A stretch of DNA of 64,000 bases from Chryseobacterium phosphatilyticum (GCF_002899825.2 NZ_PPED02000002.1:627631-691630); one strand, 5' to 3'. Shown: positions 16,224 to 25,575, counted from the stretch's first letter. Program-made: numbers and translations. Notes: a model not told the origin generated them from the sequence alone.

Positions 16224-17243
16224 ATGACAAAGAATAATTTAAGTCTGGTTTCAGGAGCTAACGGACATTTGGGAAATAATCTGGTAAGATTTTTATTAAA
16301 ACAGGGAATTCCTGTGCGGGCAACCGTTCGGAATAGTAAAAATGCAAAACCTTTCGAAGGCCTGGATTGTGAGCTGATGCAGGCAGATATCACCGATAAA
16401 GCTTCATTTGTAAAAGCGCTTCAGGGAGTTGAAACATTTTATGCCGTAGGTGCCTCTTTCAAACTTTGGGCTAAAAATCCTAAAAAAGAAATCTACGATG
16501 TGAATATGAATGGTACCCGGAATACCATCGAAGCTGCTGCTGAAGCCGGAGTAAAAAGAATTGTGTATATAAGCTCGATTGCCGCACTGGATTATACAAA
16601 ACTGCCTGCTAAAGAAAGCAATGGCTATAATCCGGACAGAAGAGATATGTATTATAATTCTAAAAATGATGGAGAAAAACTTGCCTTTGAACTGGCCGAA
16701 AAACATGGAATTGAGTTAGTTTCTGTAATGCCTTCTGCAATGATTGGGAGTGAAGCCTTCTTGCCTTTAAATGTTTCCTATGGAGTATTAAAACTGATCC
16801 TGAATAAAGAAATTCCCGTAGACACCAGGATTACCCTGAATTGGATCGATGTGAAAGATGTAGCTGAAGGCTGCTTTCTTGCAGCTCAAAAAGGACGCAC
16901 AGGTGAACGCTATATTTTAGCTAATGAGAAATGTATGACCATTACCGATACTACTATTTTAGCAGGCAAACTCTATCCTGAACTAAAGTTGAAAGTTCCC
17001 AATTCAGTTCCGAAAGCTATTCTTTTTTCTATAGCGGCACTCATGGAATTTATGGCTAAGCTACGTGGGAAAGCTCCGTTGTTAACGAGAAAAGATATTT
17101 CTATGTTTTCAGGACTACAGCAGAATTTTGATATTTCCAAATCCAGAAACGAACTGGGATTCAATCCGATAGGACCAGAACAGGCGGTACAAGAAGCGCT
17201 TGATTACCTGATGAAGAGACCGGAAGTTTTAAAAAAGACATAG
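16224..17243 (+). CDS. NAD(P)-dependent epimerase/dehydratase-like extended SDR
   Basis: The 339-residue protein is an extended short-chain dehydrogenase of the dihydroflavonol-reductase-like type. Seen: the nucleotide-binding GANGHLGNN motif near residue 10, a serine pair in YISSIAALD, and the YxxxK active site in YYNSKNDGEK near residue 150. The true substrate is unknown; plant-type names used for such proteins in bacteria should not be taken literally. It follows the Crp-type gene on the same strand. Confidence 0.88.
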   Translation: MTKNNLSLVSGANGHLGNNLVRFLLKQGIPVRATVRNSKNAKPFEGLDCELMQADITDKASFVKALQGVETFYAVGASFKLWAKNPKKEIYDVNMNGTRNTIEAAAEAGVKRIVYISSIAALDYTKLPAKESNGYNPDRRDMYYNSKNDGEKLAFELAEKHGIELVSVMPSAMIGSEAFLPLNVSYGVLKLILNKEIPVDTRITLNWIDVKDVAEGCFLAAQKGRTGERYILANEKCMTITDTTILAGKLYPELKLKVPNSVPKAILFSIAALMEFMAKLRGKAPLLTRKDISMFSGLQQNFDISKSRNELGFNPIGPEQAVQEALDYLMKRPEVLKKT

Positions 17244-17255
17244 CATGTCTCTTTT

Positions 17256-17879
17256 TTACTGCTGGTCGAGTTGGATAATAGAACCTTTATAAAACTTAGT
17301 CTGGTCATACAATTCCGCAAAATCACGCTGAAGAATAAGTCCGCTTTCTTCATTAAAATTTTGTTCTCTGCATTGATTTTCAGCCAGAAGATATAGGGTC
17401 TGGTAATCGGATTTCAGGTAATCCGAAAGGATATTTTCGCGTCCTTGTTCTTTGTTGATAATTTCAGTGAAAAAAATTCCATAGATCAGAAATTGATTAA
17501 AATTTTTAGCATCAACAATATAGTCAAGCTGTTCCTTTGAAAATTTTTCGTAATCTGAAAGTACCTGTAAAAAAGGTTGCACATGGTTTGTAGAAGGAAT
17601 TTCATAAAAAAGATCAATTCCATTGATAAAAAGCTGAGTTTTTACTTCTTCATGATCTGCCGGATATAGGGTACTGAACCAGGCAAATAGAGTTGAAAGC
17701 TCTTCTTTACTAAGCTCTTCCACAGAATCTTTTATTTTCTCTTTGATGATCTCAAGATTAGCCTGGGGATTGCCGGACAAAAATTTTTGAATATTTTCTT
17801 CTTCACGGCAGAGCTTATTGTACAAATTAATTTTGGCAATATTCGGGTTGGTTTTTATGAAATAAAGTTCTTCTGCCAT
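17256..17879 (-). CDS. Hypothetical cytoplasmic helical protein
   Basis: The 207-residue protein has no recognised domain, signal peptide or membrane segment. It is rich in charged and helical sequence (EEENIQKF, KEKIKDSVEELSKEEL) and has conserved-looking acidic segments near the C-terminus. It converges with the epimerase-like gene, and the 180 bases upstream hold no other gene. Confidence 0.7.
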   Translation of the reverse strand: MAEELYFIKTNPNIAKINLYNKLCREEENIQKFLSGNPQANLEIIKEKIKDSVEELSKEELSTLFAWFSTLYPADHEEVKTQLFINGIDLFYEIPSTNHVQPFLQVLSDYEKFSKEQLDYIVDAKNFNQFLIYGIFFTEIINKEQGRENILSDYLKSDYQTLYLLAENQCREQNFNEESGLILQRDFAELYDQTKFYKGSIIQLDQQ

Positions 17880-18061
17880 GGGGATCTACCAAATAATTTT
17901 TGTTGAATTGGTAATTAAAGATACAAAATAACATTTATAAAATAGTATGCATTGAATGGTAATATCATACATAGAAATTTAAAGGATTATTTTTAAAGAT
18001 ATAGAAATATGATTCATTTGTTCTTAAAATGGGTCAATGTCCCCGGCTTCCTTTTTATCTA

Positions 18062-18526
18062 TCAGAGGGTTTGGTGCAACGCAATCCGGTTTCCTTCTGA
18101 ATCTTCAAATTCAGCTACTGCAAACCCGTGCTTCTCATCCGTTTTTTTAGGATAAAGAATTTTCCCGCCTTGTTGATTCACTTTATGTAAAGTACTATCA
18201 ATACTTTCTGTTTTAAAATAAATAATAATCCCTTCTTTGGTTGGTTTATAAACATCTCCCTTTGCGAGTGCTCCTGTAATTCCTGAACTTTTCTCTTCAA
18301 AAGGGAATAAGGCCATTTCATAGGTATCAATAATTTCTTTTTCAAAGCTGAAATTGAAAACGGCAGTATAGAATTTTTCTGCACGTTTCAGATCAGTAAC
18401 AGGAATTTCAAAGTAGACAACAGGATTGGTTTTTCTCATAGTTTTCACAGTGGTTGTTTGTTGATCAGATGAATGGCAAGATACACTTATCATCAGAAAA
18501 AAGGAAAGAATTATGGATGGTTTCAT
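18062..18526 (-). CDS. VOC (glyoxalase-fold) lipoprotein
   Basis: The 154-residue protein begins with a lipoprotein signal (SVSC lipobox, Cys17) followed by a single VOC-fold module (PVVYFEIPVTDLKRAEKFY near residues 35-53, ending FAVAEFEDSEGNRIALH). VOC proteins bind metals or small molecules; most bacterial ones are cytoplasmic, so the lipid anchor is unusual. It is divergent from the TetR gene at 18627, across a palindromic operator, and may be regulated by it. Confidence 0.85.
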   Translation of the reverse strand: MKPSIILSFFLMISVSCHSSDQQTTTVKTMRKTNPVVYFEIPVTDLKRAEKFYTAVFNFSFEKEIIDTYEMALFPFEEKSSGITGALAKGDVYKPTKEGIIIYFKTESIDSTLHKVNQQGGKILYPKKTDEKHGFAVAEFEDSEGNRIALHQTL

Positions 18527-18577
18527 ATTCTAAAATAGTAAGGATACTAAAATAAAGATTTATTACAGTGTAAAAAA

Positions 18578-18595
18578 ATAGATAGACTTATCTAT
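18578..18595. promoter_or_regulatory. TetR-type operator, ATAGATA half-sites
   Basis: ATAGATA-GACT-TATCTAT (extended by flanking A and T runs to about 12 bp per arm) lies between the VOC gene and the TetR gene. The same half-site occurs before the MFS gene at 19195. A TAGTTTTG -7 box follows at 18604-18611. Confidence 0.7.
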
Positions 18596-18626
18596 TTTTT
18601 TATTAGTTTTGTAGAAAGTTTTCAGG

Positions 18627-19175
18627 ATGAAAAAAGAAAAAGTTCGGGACAGGATTATCAGAGTCGCTTCGGATCTATTTTATAAGCAGGGCTTTAATTC
18701 TACGGGTATTAATCAGATTATTGCGGAAGCGGATATTGCTATTGGCTCCCTTTACAATCATTTTTCATCCAAAAATGATCTTCTTCAGGCGTATCTTTTA
18801 CAAGAAGAACAGAGCTGGTTCGAAGGATTTGAAAAAAGTATGACAAAGATCTCTGAGCCCAGGGAAAAAATATTGGGGCTTATTGATTACCGTAAAAAAT
18901 TGCAACAAAACTCAAAATTTTCAGGCTGTCATTTCATAAAAATCATTTGTGAAACAGGAGACAGCAATCCGGCAATTTCTGATTTTGTAAAGAGTCATAA
19001 ACAGAAACAAAAGACCTTGATCAAAACATTGGTGGATCAATGCAAAGGTGCTCCGGAGACAGCTGCCGAAACTATTTTTCTTTTAATAGAAGGAGCTGTG
19101 GTAACTTCTACCATCAATAAAAATGATGATGTTTTCGTTGAAGTTAAAAAAATTACAGAAGGCTTGCTTTCTTAA
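18627..19175 (+). CDS. TetR/AcrR-family regulator of the MFS pump
   Basis: The 182-residue protein has an N-terminal TetR helix-turn-helix (ASDLFYKQGFNSTGINQIIAEA, then SLYNHFSSKNDLL) in residues 12-55. The C-terminal ligand domain contains two cysteines (SGCHF near residue 97 and ICETG). ATAGATA palindromes flank it on both sides, which suggests that it represses itself and the downstream MFS gene, relief coming from a pump substrate. Confidence 0.92.
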   Translation: MKKEKVRDRIIRVASDLFYKQGFNSTGINQIIAEADIAIGSLYNHFSSKNDLLQAYLLQEEQSWFEGFEKSMTKISEPREKILGLIDYRKKLQQNSKFSGCHFIKIICETGDSNPAISDFVKSHKQKQKTLIKTLVDQCKGAPETAAETIFLLIEGAVVTSTINKNDDVFVEVKKITEGLLS

Positions 19176-19194
19176 TTTTTTGTTAATTAAAAAA

Positions 19195-19208
19195 ATAGAT
19201 ATATCTAT
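19195..19208. promoter_or_regulatory. Second TetR-type operator before the MFS gene
   Basis: ATAGATATATCTAT is a perfect 14-bp palindrome made of the same half-site as the 18578 operator but with no spacer. It lies 6 bases before the MFS start codon. Confidence 0.7.
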
Positions 19209-19214
19209 ATAAAA

Positions 19215-20630
19215 ATGAAATGTAATCAATTGATATTATTAGTTGTACTTACAGGTCAGTTGCTGACTATTATGGATATTTTCATCATTAATGTATCCAT
19301 TCCTTCTATCCGGCGGGATATTCATGCTTCTCATGGTGAAATGCAGTTTATGATTGCTTCCTATCTCATTGGTTTTGCTTCTTTTCTGATTACGGGAGGA
19401 AGAATGGGAGATCTGTATGGCAGGAAAAAAATATTCATCACCGGATTGGTGGTTTTTATGCTGAGTTCTGTAGGCTGTGGAATCTCTTCGGGGCCTGTTC
19501 AGCTTATTTTTTCAAGATTTGTTCAGGGAATAAGTGCTGCCATAATGGCTCCTCAGGTTCTGTCGATGATACAAATTTTATATACGAATCATGAGGAGCG
19601 TACAAAAGCAATGGGATGGTACGGAATTACCATTGGAATAGGGACTATACTGGGGCAGTTTCTTGGGGGATATTTTTCATCACTTACCATAATAAGAGAG
19701 GCATGGCGACTTATTTTTCTGATGAATATTCCTATATGCATTCCAGCGATTTTTTTTAGTTTGAAATTGTTGAACGAATCCAAAGATCGTGTAAAGAAAA
19801 CTTTCGATATCCGGGGAGTATTTATTCTTTCAACCGGACTTTTCTTTTTTACCTATGCACTGACCTCTTCCGAGCAGAACGGCTTCAATATGCAAAATAT
19901 TTTTCTGGCTGTTATTTCAATTTTGGTTTTGATTTATTTTGTCCAAAATCAGAAAACTAAAATCAGAAATGGAAGGTCTTATCTGATTGATTTTAAATTA
20001 TTTCAGTATAAAAATTTTAATCTGGGAATCATCGCTGTAGCTTTCTTTTTTATCATGCTGGATTCCTATTTTTATATTTTATCTTTATTTTTTCAGGACG
20101 GATTAAAAATAAGCCCGCTAGCAGCTGGTGAGATCATTGTTTTTCAGGGAGCGGGCTTTATTTTGGCCTCTCTTTTTTCACCAAAACTGATCCTGGAACA
20201 CGGGAAGAATGTTCTGTTCGCAGGCTTAGGTTTAATCATGATTATTCTTGTCCTTCAGATTTTATTTTTCAATACGCAGACTTCTTTACCTGTTTTCTAT
20301 ATTTTGTTGTTTCTGCATGGAGTAGGGGTTGGGTCTATTATTCCTTCTCTGGCCAATATTGCCCTGTCAGGAATGCAAGAATCTTTGATTGGCAATGCAT
20401 CGGGAGTCTACAATACTTTCCAGCAGATCGCTGCTATTGTTGGGATTGTTGCCATAGGAAGTGTTTTTCAATTTTTTTTGGGAGAAAAACCGACTTCCGG
20501 AGATTATAAGGATGCATTTACCATAGCTACTTTTATTAGTATTGTTTGCTTATTCGTAGTGATGATTTTCATTTCTAAGGTACCTGATCATATTCTTCCT
20601 AAAAAAAATAAAACCATTGAGATGGATTAA
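19215..20630 (+). CDS. MFS transporter, DHA2 (EmrB/QacA-like) drug efflux family
   Basis: The 471-residue protein has about 14 hydrophobic segments, the length of the DHA2 family. The loop 2-3 signature GRMGDLYGRKK is near residue 62 and the family motif C-like glycine-rich segment (IGIGTILGQFLGG) near residue 140. It probably exports toxic compounds by proton antiport. It lies 39 bases after the TetR gene, with a matching operator between them. Confidence 0.92.
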   Translation: MKCNQLILLVVLTGQLLTIMDIFIINVSIPSIRRDIHASHGEMQFMIASYLIGFASFLITGGRMGDLYGRKKIFITGLVVFMLSSVGCGISSGPVQLIFSRFVQGISAAIMAPQVLSMIQILYTNHEERTKAMGWYGITIGIGTILGQFLGGYFSSLTIIREAWRLIFLMNIPICIPAIFFSLKLLNESKDRVKKTFDIRGVFILSTGLFFFTYALTSSEQNGFNMQNIFLAVISILVLIYFVQNQKTKIRNGRSYLIDFKLFQYKNFNLGIIAVAFFFIMLDSYFYILSLFFQDGLKISPLAAGEIIVFQGAGFILASLFSPKLILEHGKNVLFAGLGLIMIILVLQILFFNTQTSLPVFYILLFLHGVGVGSIIPSLANIALSGMQESLIGNASGVYNTFQQIAAIVGIVAIGSVFQFFLGEKPTSGDYKDAFTIATFISIVCLFVVMIFISKVPDHILPKKNKTIEMD

Positions 20631-20654
20631 GGTACTCAATGATTTTGATTTCTG

Positions 20655-21743
20655 TTATTTTTTCAATGATGTCTGGGTAATTTTTGCAATATTCCTGGTG
20701 ATTTCTGTAGGAGAGTGACAATCACAGTTGCTAAAGCCTATTACGTAAATGTCTTCTTTCGGAATATAAACACCCATACTTTTGAATCCAAAAACACTTC
20801 CGCCATGCTCACGATCAGGAACTCCGTTGATTTCTTTGAGATGCCATCCATATCCGTAAGTAAATTCCTCATTGTTGTTGAGTTTATATTTCTGAAAAGC
20901 TTTTTGGCTTTCATCAGGATTTACTATTTTATTTTGATTTAAAGCCTGTTGCCATTTCAACATATCGTCAACGGTAGACATGAGAGAACCTGAAGAAAAA
21001 GGAACACTGAAGCTGATAACCGTTTTATTTACAAATCCTTTTTCTTTTTTGTGATAGCCATAAGCCCTTTTATGGATCACTTTTCGATCGGAGGCATAAT
21101 AAGAATCAGACATTCCTGCTTGATCAAAAATATTTTTTTGAATAAAATTTTCATAAGTATCACCTGAAATGAGTTCAATAATATATCCTAGCACCACATA
21201 TCCTGAATTGTTATAATCAAATTTTTCTCCCGGTGTAAAATCAACCGGTTCATTTTTGAAAAAACTGACCATTTCTTCAGGCTTCATCTCTTTTTGAGCT
21301 ATGGATGACAGAGATTTCATTCTGGTAAAATCTTTTATTCCTGAAGTATGGGTCAAAAGGTGGTGAATAGTAATTTTATCGCCACCAGGATAATCTTTGA
21401 TATACTTCGAAACCGGATCATGTACGTTGAGTTTTCCTTGTTGTTCCAATAGTAAAATTGCTACTGCAGTAAACTGTTTGGTCATCGATCCTATTTGAAA
21501 AACATTTTCAGGGGTCATATTGACAGCAAGTTCCAGATTAGCTTTCCCGAAAGCTTTCCGATATATAGGCTTTCCGTTTTTAGCTACCAGAAATACACCA
21601 CCGGGATCGTTCTGATTTCCAAATTCAGTCCCGATCAGACTGTCAATTTTCTTTTCATAGTTTTGAGGAAGCTGCTGGGCTTCCATCTTATGAAAAAAGA
21701 ATAAAGACAATAGGATGCTGATTGTTAGTTTTTTAAGTGTCAT
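20655..21743 (-). CDS. Serine hydrolase of the class C beta-lactamase family
   Basis: The 362-residue secreted protein has a signal peptide (LSILLSLFFFHKMEAQ) and the catalytic triad motifs of the penicillin-binding/AmpC fold: SMTK near residue 87, YNN in the YxN position near residue 175, and HGG near residue 314. Such proteins include D-aminopeptidases, esterases and true beta-lactamases; sequence alone does not decide. It converges with the MFS gene. Confidence 0.9.
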   Translation of the reverse strand: MTLKKLTISILLSLFFFHKMEAQQLPQNYEKKIDSLIGTEFGNQNDPGGVFLVAKNGKPIYRKAFGKANLELAVNMTPENVFQIGSMTKQFTAVAILLLEQQGKLNVHDPVSKYIKDYPGGDKITIHHLLTHTSGIKDFTRMKSLSSIAQKEMKPEEMVSFFKNEPVDFTPGEKFDYNNSGYVVLGYIIELISGDTYENFIQKNIFDQAGMSDSYYASDRKVIHKRAYGYHKKEKGFVNKTVISFSVPFSSGSLMSTVDDMLKWQQALNQNKIVNPDESQKAFQKYKLNNNEEFTYGYGWHLKEINGVPDREHGGSVFGFKSMGVYIPKEDIYVIGFSNCDCHSPTEITRNIAKITQTSLKK

Positions 21744-21873
21744 TTTTTTTATACTTTGTTATGCAAAGATATAATTTATTTTGATTACTATGTTATGCAA
21801 TATAGTAATTTGTGTTTTTATGAAATTGTAGCATGTTTATCAAAAACGGAGTTATGTTTAATTTTTGATAGGT

Positions 21874-22605
21874 CTATTTTTCGGCAGAAATTAATAGCAT
21901 CATGGGGCGGCGGAGTTCATCTTTCATTTCAGGGATTTCTCTTAACATATCAGCTGTGGGCTGAGGTTCAATTATTTCTTTGATTTTGAAACCATGTTTT
22001 AAGAGAATGCTCAGATAAGTCGTTAACGTTCTGTGATATTTGATGACATTTTCACCTAAAAAAGTGGTGTTCCTTTTTCCTTCTATAAAATAACGGTCAA
22101 CGGGCCAGCATGTTTTTTGGCCATCCTTATCATATACCCAGTCCTGGCCACCTTCAGCAGTAAAAACCGGATGTTCCACAGAAAATATAAAATGTCCTCC
22201 GGATTTTATCCAACGATAGATATTCTGAGCAATGGTGTCAAATGATTCCACATAATGCAGTGTCAGCGAGCTTATAATAATATCAAATGTTCCTGCCAGA
22301 TAATCAACATCTTCCAAAGCCTTTCTTTCATATTGAATTCCTTTCAGATTGTTGATTTCTTGTGCTTTGGCCAACATTTTTTCAGACAGATCAATTCCAA
22401 CTACCGATGTGGCACCGTTTTCAATGGCATAACGGCAGTGCCAGCCAAACCCACACCCGAGATCAAGAACTTTTTTAGCTGTAAAATCCGGGAGCATTCC
22501 CTTCAACGTATGCCATTCTCCGGCGCCTTCCAGCCCCAATTGAGAGCGTAACATTTTTCCGTACTGATCGAAAAAAGAGGGATTGTCATATTTATTTTCT
22601 TTCAT
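21874..22605 (-). CDS. Class I SAM-dependent methyltransferase
   Basis: The 243-residue protein has the SAM-binding motif I VLDLGCGFGWHCRYA near residue 42, the acidic residue of motif II in VVGIDLSEKML, and a DIIISSLTLHYVES motif. It is similar to small-molecule methyltransferases often annotated as UbiE-like. The substrate is unknown and the neighbours do not suggest one. Confidence 0.9.
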   Translation of the reverse strand: MKENKYDNPSFFDQYGKMLRSQLGLEGAGEWHTLKGMLPDFTAKKVLDLGCGFGWHCRYAIENGATSVVGIDLSEKMLAKAQEINNLKGIQYERKALEDVDYLAGTFDIIISSLTLHYVESFDTIAQNIYRWIKSGGHFIFSVEHPVFTAEGGQDWVYDKDGQKTCWPVDRYFIEGKRNTTFLGENVIKYHRTLTTYLSILLKHGFKIKEIIEPQPTADMLREIPEMKDELRRPMMLLISAEK

Positions 22606-22684
22606 AAGATAAAATAGTGAGATCGTTTTCTTTAGATGAGTTTCTGAAGATAAAAATCCTCGGGTAAAGGATTTAAAATATAAA

Positions 22685-22885
22685 TTATCTTTCGTTTTCG
22701 CGCATGGCTTTGATCAGCCTATCCGTTCTTTTATCCGCTCTTGCATTATTCAACGATAAAACAGCCCAAATGGCGGCAGGTAACCATCCGATTACCGTAA
22801 TCTGTAAAATCAGGCAGATAATTCCTGTAATAATTTTCCCACGAACCATAAAAGATAGGAAAGGAAGTAAAATGGCTAGTAACAT
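22685..22885 (-). CDS. YqaE/Pmp3-family small membrane protein
   Basis: The 66-residue protein has two hydrophobic segments with the Pmp3/YqaE-like core (LPFLSFMVRGKIITGIICLILQITVIGWLPAAIWAVL is the relevant stretch, positions 8-44) and a charged C-terminal tail. Family members are linked to membrane potential and salt stress. Encoded downstream of the TPR gene on the same strand. Confidence 0.85.
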   Translation of the reverse strand: MLLAILLPFLSFMVRGKIITGIICLILQITVIGWLPAAIWAVLSLNNARADKRTDRLIKAMRENER

Positions 22886-22914
22886 GGTTTAAGGTTTTAA
22901 TTGTTAATAAATTT

Positions 22915-23298
22915 CTAATGAGATTGAGGATCAAAATACGCCTTAAAAGTCAACGGGTCCTCAATTTTATCTTCAACTTCTTCAAGGTATTCTAAATATT
23001 CCTCCTGATGTTTTTCCATATAAATTAAAACAACAGCAAGGTTGACAAACAAGTTTTTATCTGTTGACCCCAGGTGTAATGCTCTTTTTAAATAGTATAA
23101 AGCCTTTTCATTTTCTCCCATGTCAGAGTAAATAGCACCAATATTGATTAAAGCAGAGGTGTTTTCCGGTTCAATGTGTAAAATTTCATCCAGTTCCTTA
23201 ACCAGCAAATCATTTAAAGTATCCCAATGATCTTCATTTTCCCATCTTTTAGCCTGGAGTTTTTTTACGTTTTCTAATCGGGTTGTTATCGTGCTCAT
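22915..23298 (-). CDS. Small tetratricopeptide repeat protein
   Basis: The 127-residue protein contains about two TPR units (ENTSALINIGAIYSDMGENEKALYYLKRAL and the following helix pair are seen around residues 45-95), probably acting as a protein-protein adaptor. There is no signal peptide. It lies just upstream of the YqaE-like gene on the same strand; a functional link is unknown. Confidence 0.85.
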   Translation of the reverse strand: MSTITTRLENVKKLQAKRWENEDHWDTLNDLLVKELDEILHIEPENTSALINIGAIYSDMGENEKALYYLKRALHLGSTDKNLFVNLAVVLIYMEKHQEEYLEYLEEVEDKIEDPLTFKAYFDPQSH

Positions 23299-23460
23299 GA
23301 ATTAAAATTACAGAATGGACGTTTATTATAATATGCAAATTTAGCTTTCTTAAAATAAATCTTCAAGGGTTGTAGATGAGGAGAAGTTGATTAATATTTT
23401 TGTTGAAAAGAATTCAGCATGGTATGTTTTCGATTTAATTCTGAGCAATTTCAAAAATCA

Positions 23461-23534
23461 GGATAGGTACAGGGCTCGAACCTGCGTCATCCCGGGTGAA
23501 GAGCCGGGTGCTCTACCACTGAGCTAACCTATCC
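23461..23534 (-). tRNA. Unusual tRNA gene with 8-bp acceptor and 8-base anticodon loop
   Basis: The 74-base sequence folds into a full cloverleaf on the minus strand: 8-bp acceptor (GGATAGGT/ACCTATCC), D arm GCTC/GAGC, anticodon stem CCCGG/CCGGG, T arm GCAGG/CCTGT with loop TTCGAGC. All stems pair, with only a G-U in the T stem. The anticodon loop is CTCTTCAC, eight bases instead of seven, so the anticodon could be read as CTT (Lys) or TTC (Glu). No CCA is encoded. The amino acid identity is uncertain and it could be a specialised or non-standard tRNA. Confidence 0.85.
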
Positions 23535-23548
23535 TTTTATTTTCCTTT

Positions 23549-24859
23549 TCAGAGTTTTCCTGAAAAATATTTATTCTGTCTCAAAATTTTAGCTAAAAAA
23601 GGGTTTGAAACCGTTACCCCATGCACCAGCTCCGGTGTTGGCCTGAATTGACTGACTCCATGGGTACGGGGAGTAATCCAACCCGATTTTTCAGGATCAA
23701 TACCCGCTTTTTTACAGGCATTCACAATCATTTCCTTATTGCAAAAAACTCTTTCCTGAAAGACTTCCCATGGTAAAGGTACTATATTCCATACTTCTGT
23801 ATTGGGATCAATTTTGCCTCCGCTGGATAAATGCCATGCGATGACATCGGCAGCCATCAAACGCATCACTTTTCCAAAACAAAGATCTTCAAGAATAGAA
23901 TCCAGTCCTAAAGCATACATCAGGTTTATCCAGTTGTCTCTGGCTTTATTCCAGGCACCGGCTGTGTTGTTCCAGGTTGTAGAATCATTGCCTTTTTTTA
24001 CAGCCATTGTTTTTCTGTTGATATCATTTTGGTTCCAGAGCTCTTCAAGAAATGTTGAGATGTCTTCCAGAATAACCGTCCATTTTCCTAAGAGTTTACC
24101 TTTTTGCTCATCAGCAAGATGCTGCAAAACGTCTTTGTCTGTATAAATATAGGAAATAGCCAGCCAATTTGTCTCTTCAGCATATCTTTTACACCTGTTG
24201 AACAGCATTTCGCATATTTCATCGAACGGCTTGTCCTGACTCTGATTGGTAAATACACTTCTCAGATTACTGCGGGCATTGAAGTAAGCAATAAAACAAG
24301 CCGTATTTAAATCACTACTGAAATTTTCAAAACTGATGGTATGGGAGAGGCCATGCTTAGCAATTTTTTGAAGCTCAATCTTTTTCGATTCATGGATGAA
24401 TTTATGAAGTCTGATTTCGATCCGTTTTAGAAGCCTCCACTTCTTATTGTAACTTCTTTTGGAGATATCCAATCCAGCGAGTTTTCGCAACTCTTTATCA
24501 AGTCGATCACTTTTGAAATTATTTTGTCCCACTTCTTTATGAATCAATGGTGAAACTTCATTCAGAAATGCTTCAATTTTATCTGTCGTTTGATATCCTG
24601 AATTTTCTTTTTCATTAATTTTAAAGATCTCAACAGCTTTTTTGATCTGCTTTTCTGCCCCTGTTGCCGTACCAAAGGTCTGCAGCATTGAGGTGTAGCC
24701 ATAAATACTGTTTTTTAGGGAACGATTGGCTGCTTTATTTAAAGTGGCCAACTCATGAATTTCTAAATCGTTTTTCATCAACTCAACGATCATTTCCGCA
24801 ACATCTTCGGGACGAAGGCGAGCGTCTAAAGTGCTGTAAAGTTGTTTTACATTGAGCAT
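23549..24859 (-). CDS. Hypothetical 436-residue protein
   Basis: No domain is recognised. The protein is predicted to be cytoplasmic and mainly helical, with a charged central part and a C-terminal region rich in Trp and Pro (WNIVPLPWEVF). The start at 24859 gives MLNVKQLYSTLD. It lies immediately next to the tRNA gene and on the same strand as two further poorly known genes, which may mark an accessory patch, although no integrase is visible. Confidence 0.75.
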   Translation of the reverse strand: MLNVKQLYSTLDARLRPEDVAEMIVELMKNDLEIHELATLNKAANRSLKNSIYGYTSMLQTFGTATGAEKQIKKAVEIFKINEKENSGYQTTDKIEAFLNEVSPLIHKEVGQNNFKSDRLDKELRKLAGLDISKRSYNKKWRLLKRIEIRLHKFIHESKKIELQKIAKHGLSHTISFENFSSDLNTACFIAYFNARSNLRSVFTNQSQDKPFDEICEMLFNRCKRYAEETNWLAISYIYTDKDVLQHLADEQKGKLLGKWTVILEDISTFLEELWNQNDINRKTMAVKKGNDSTTWNNTAGAWNKARDNWINLMYALGLDSILEDLCFGKVMRLMAADVIAWHLSSGGKIDPNTEVWNIVPLPWEVFQERVFCNKEMIVNACKKAGIDPEKSGWITPRTHGVSQFRPTPELVHGVTVSNPFLAKILRQNKYFSGKL

Positions 24860-24885
24860 TAGGATTTTAATATATTTATCACTCT

Positions 24886-25575
24886 TTAACGAAATTCCAC
24901 GTTTATTTGATTAAGATCTTCTTCTTTGGTTTCAATCAATTTACCATATAAGTCTGTATAAGTCACTTTAAGCTTATATCCTCCAATTTTCTCCCTAATT
25001 TCATTAAATATTTTTAGTTTTTTGCTATAATCAAATCCATTAGAATCTTCTGTTATGGAGATTTCTAAAATTTTCATAAAACCATCTTTTGAAATAATAT
25101 TTTGATCACTACTTTTTCTTCCTGAATATGCATATACAGCAGGAAGAGAAAGACTATTAATTAACTCATAAAAATCAACAACTTCCTTTTTCTCAATTTC
25201 ATTATATGTTTTAAATTCATTGATGATTAAAGGTCCTATCCCCACATTATGAAGATGGATTTTCAAAGAGTTTTTAGATAATTCAAAAGAGAATAAACCT
25301 AAAGGCCTTACATTCTCATACATAATGTTTTTGCTTCTATTCTCTTCAATACTAGAAATTTTTAAAGTTAAATAACCTACTAATACCAAATTGAAAATAG
25401 TTAAGATTGGATTTAAAACTCCTCCAAAATAATCTCCAAATTGCCCCCATTTTTCAGGATCTTTTGAAATTCCATTACCAGCTAAATTACAAGCATATAC
25501 TCCAACAACAATCAGTATACACATTACGACAAACACTAATATTGTTGAGAGAAAGTCTTTTGTTTCTTTATCCAT
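24886..25575 (-). CDS. Membrane protein with AbiC-like N-terminal signature
   Basis: The 229-residue protein has two N-terminal membrane segments (residues about 10-32 and 55-75) joined by a WGQFGDYFGGVLNP motif, which recurs in putative phage abortive-infection (AbiC-like) and other bacterial membrane proteins. The remaining 150 residues are soluble and beta-rich, unlike full AbiC proteins, so a defence function is only a possibility. The gene is markedly AT-rich compared with its neighbours, which suggests recent acquisition. Confidence 0.7.
   Translation of the reverse strand: MDKETKDFLSTILVFVVMCILIVVGVYACNLAGNGISKDPEKWGQFGDYFGGVLNPILTIFNLVLVGYLTLKISSIEENRSKNIMYENVRPLGLFSFELSKNSLKIHLHNVGIGPLIINEFKTYNEIEKKEVVDFYELINSLSLPAVYAYSGRKSSDQNIISKDGFMKILEISITEDSNGFDYSKKLKIFNEIREKIGGYKLKVTYTDLYGKLIETKEEDLNQINVEFR

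Noticed and set aside
23461-25575. Genomic island inserted at the tRNA
   Set aside because: No integrase, no att repeat of the tRNA 3' end is visible, and the unknown genes lie on the 5' side of the tRNA.
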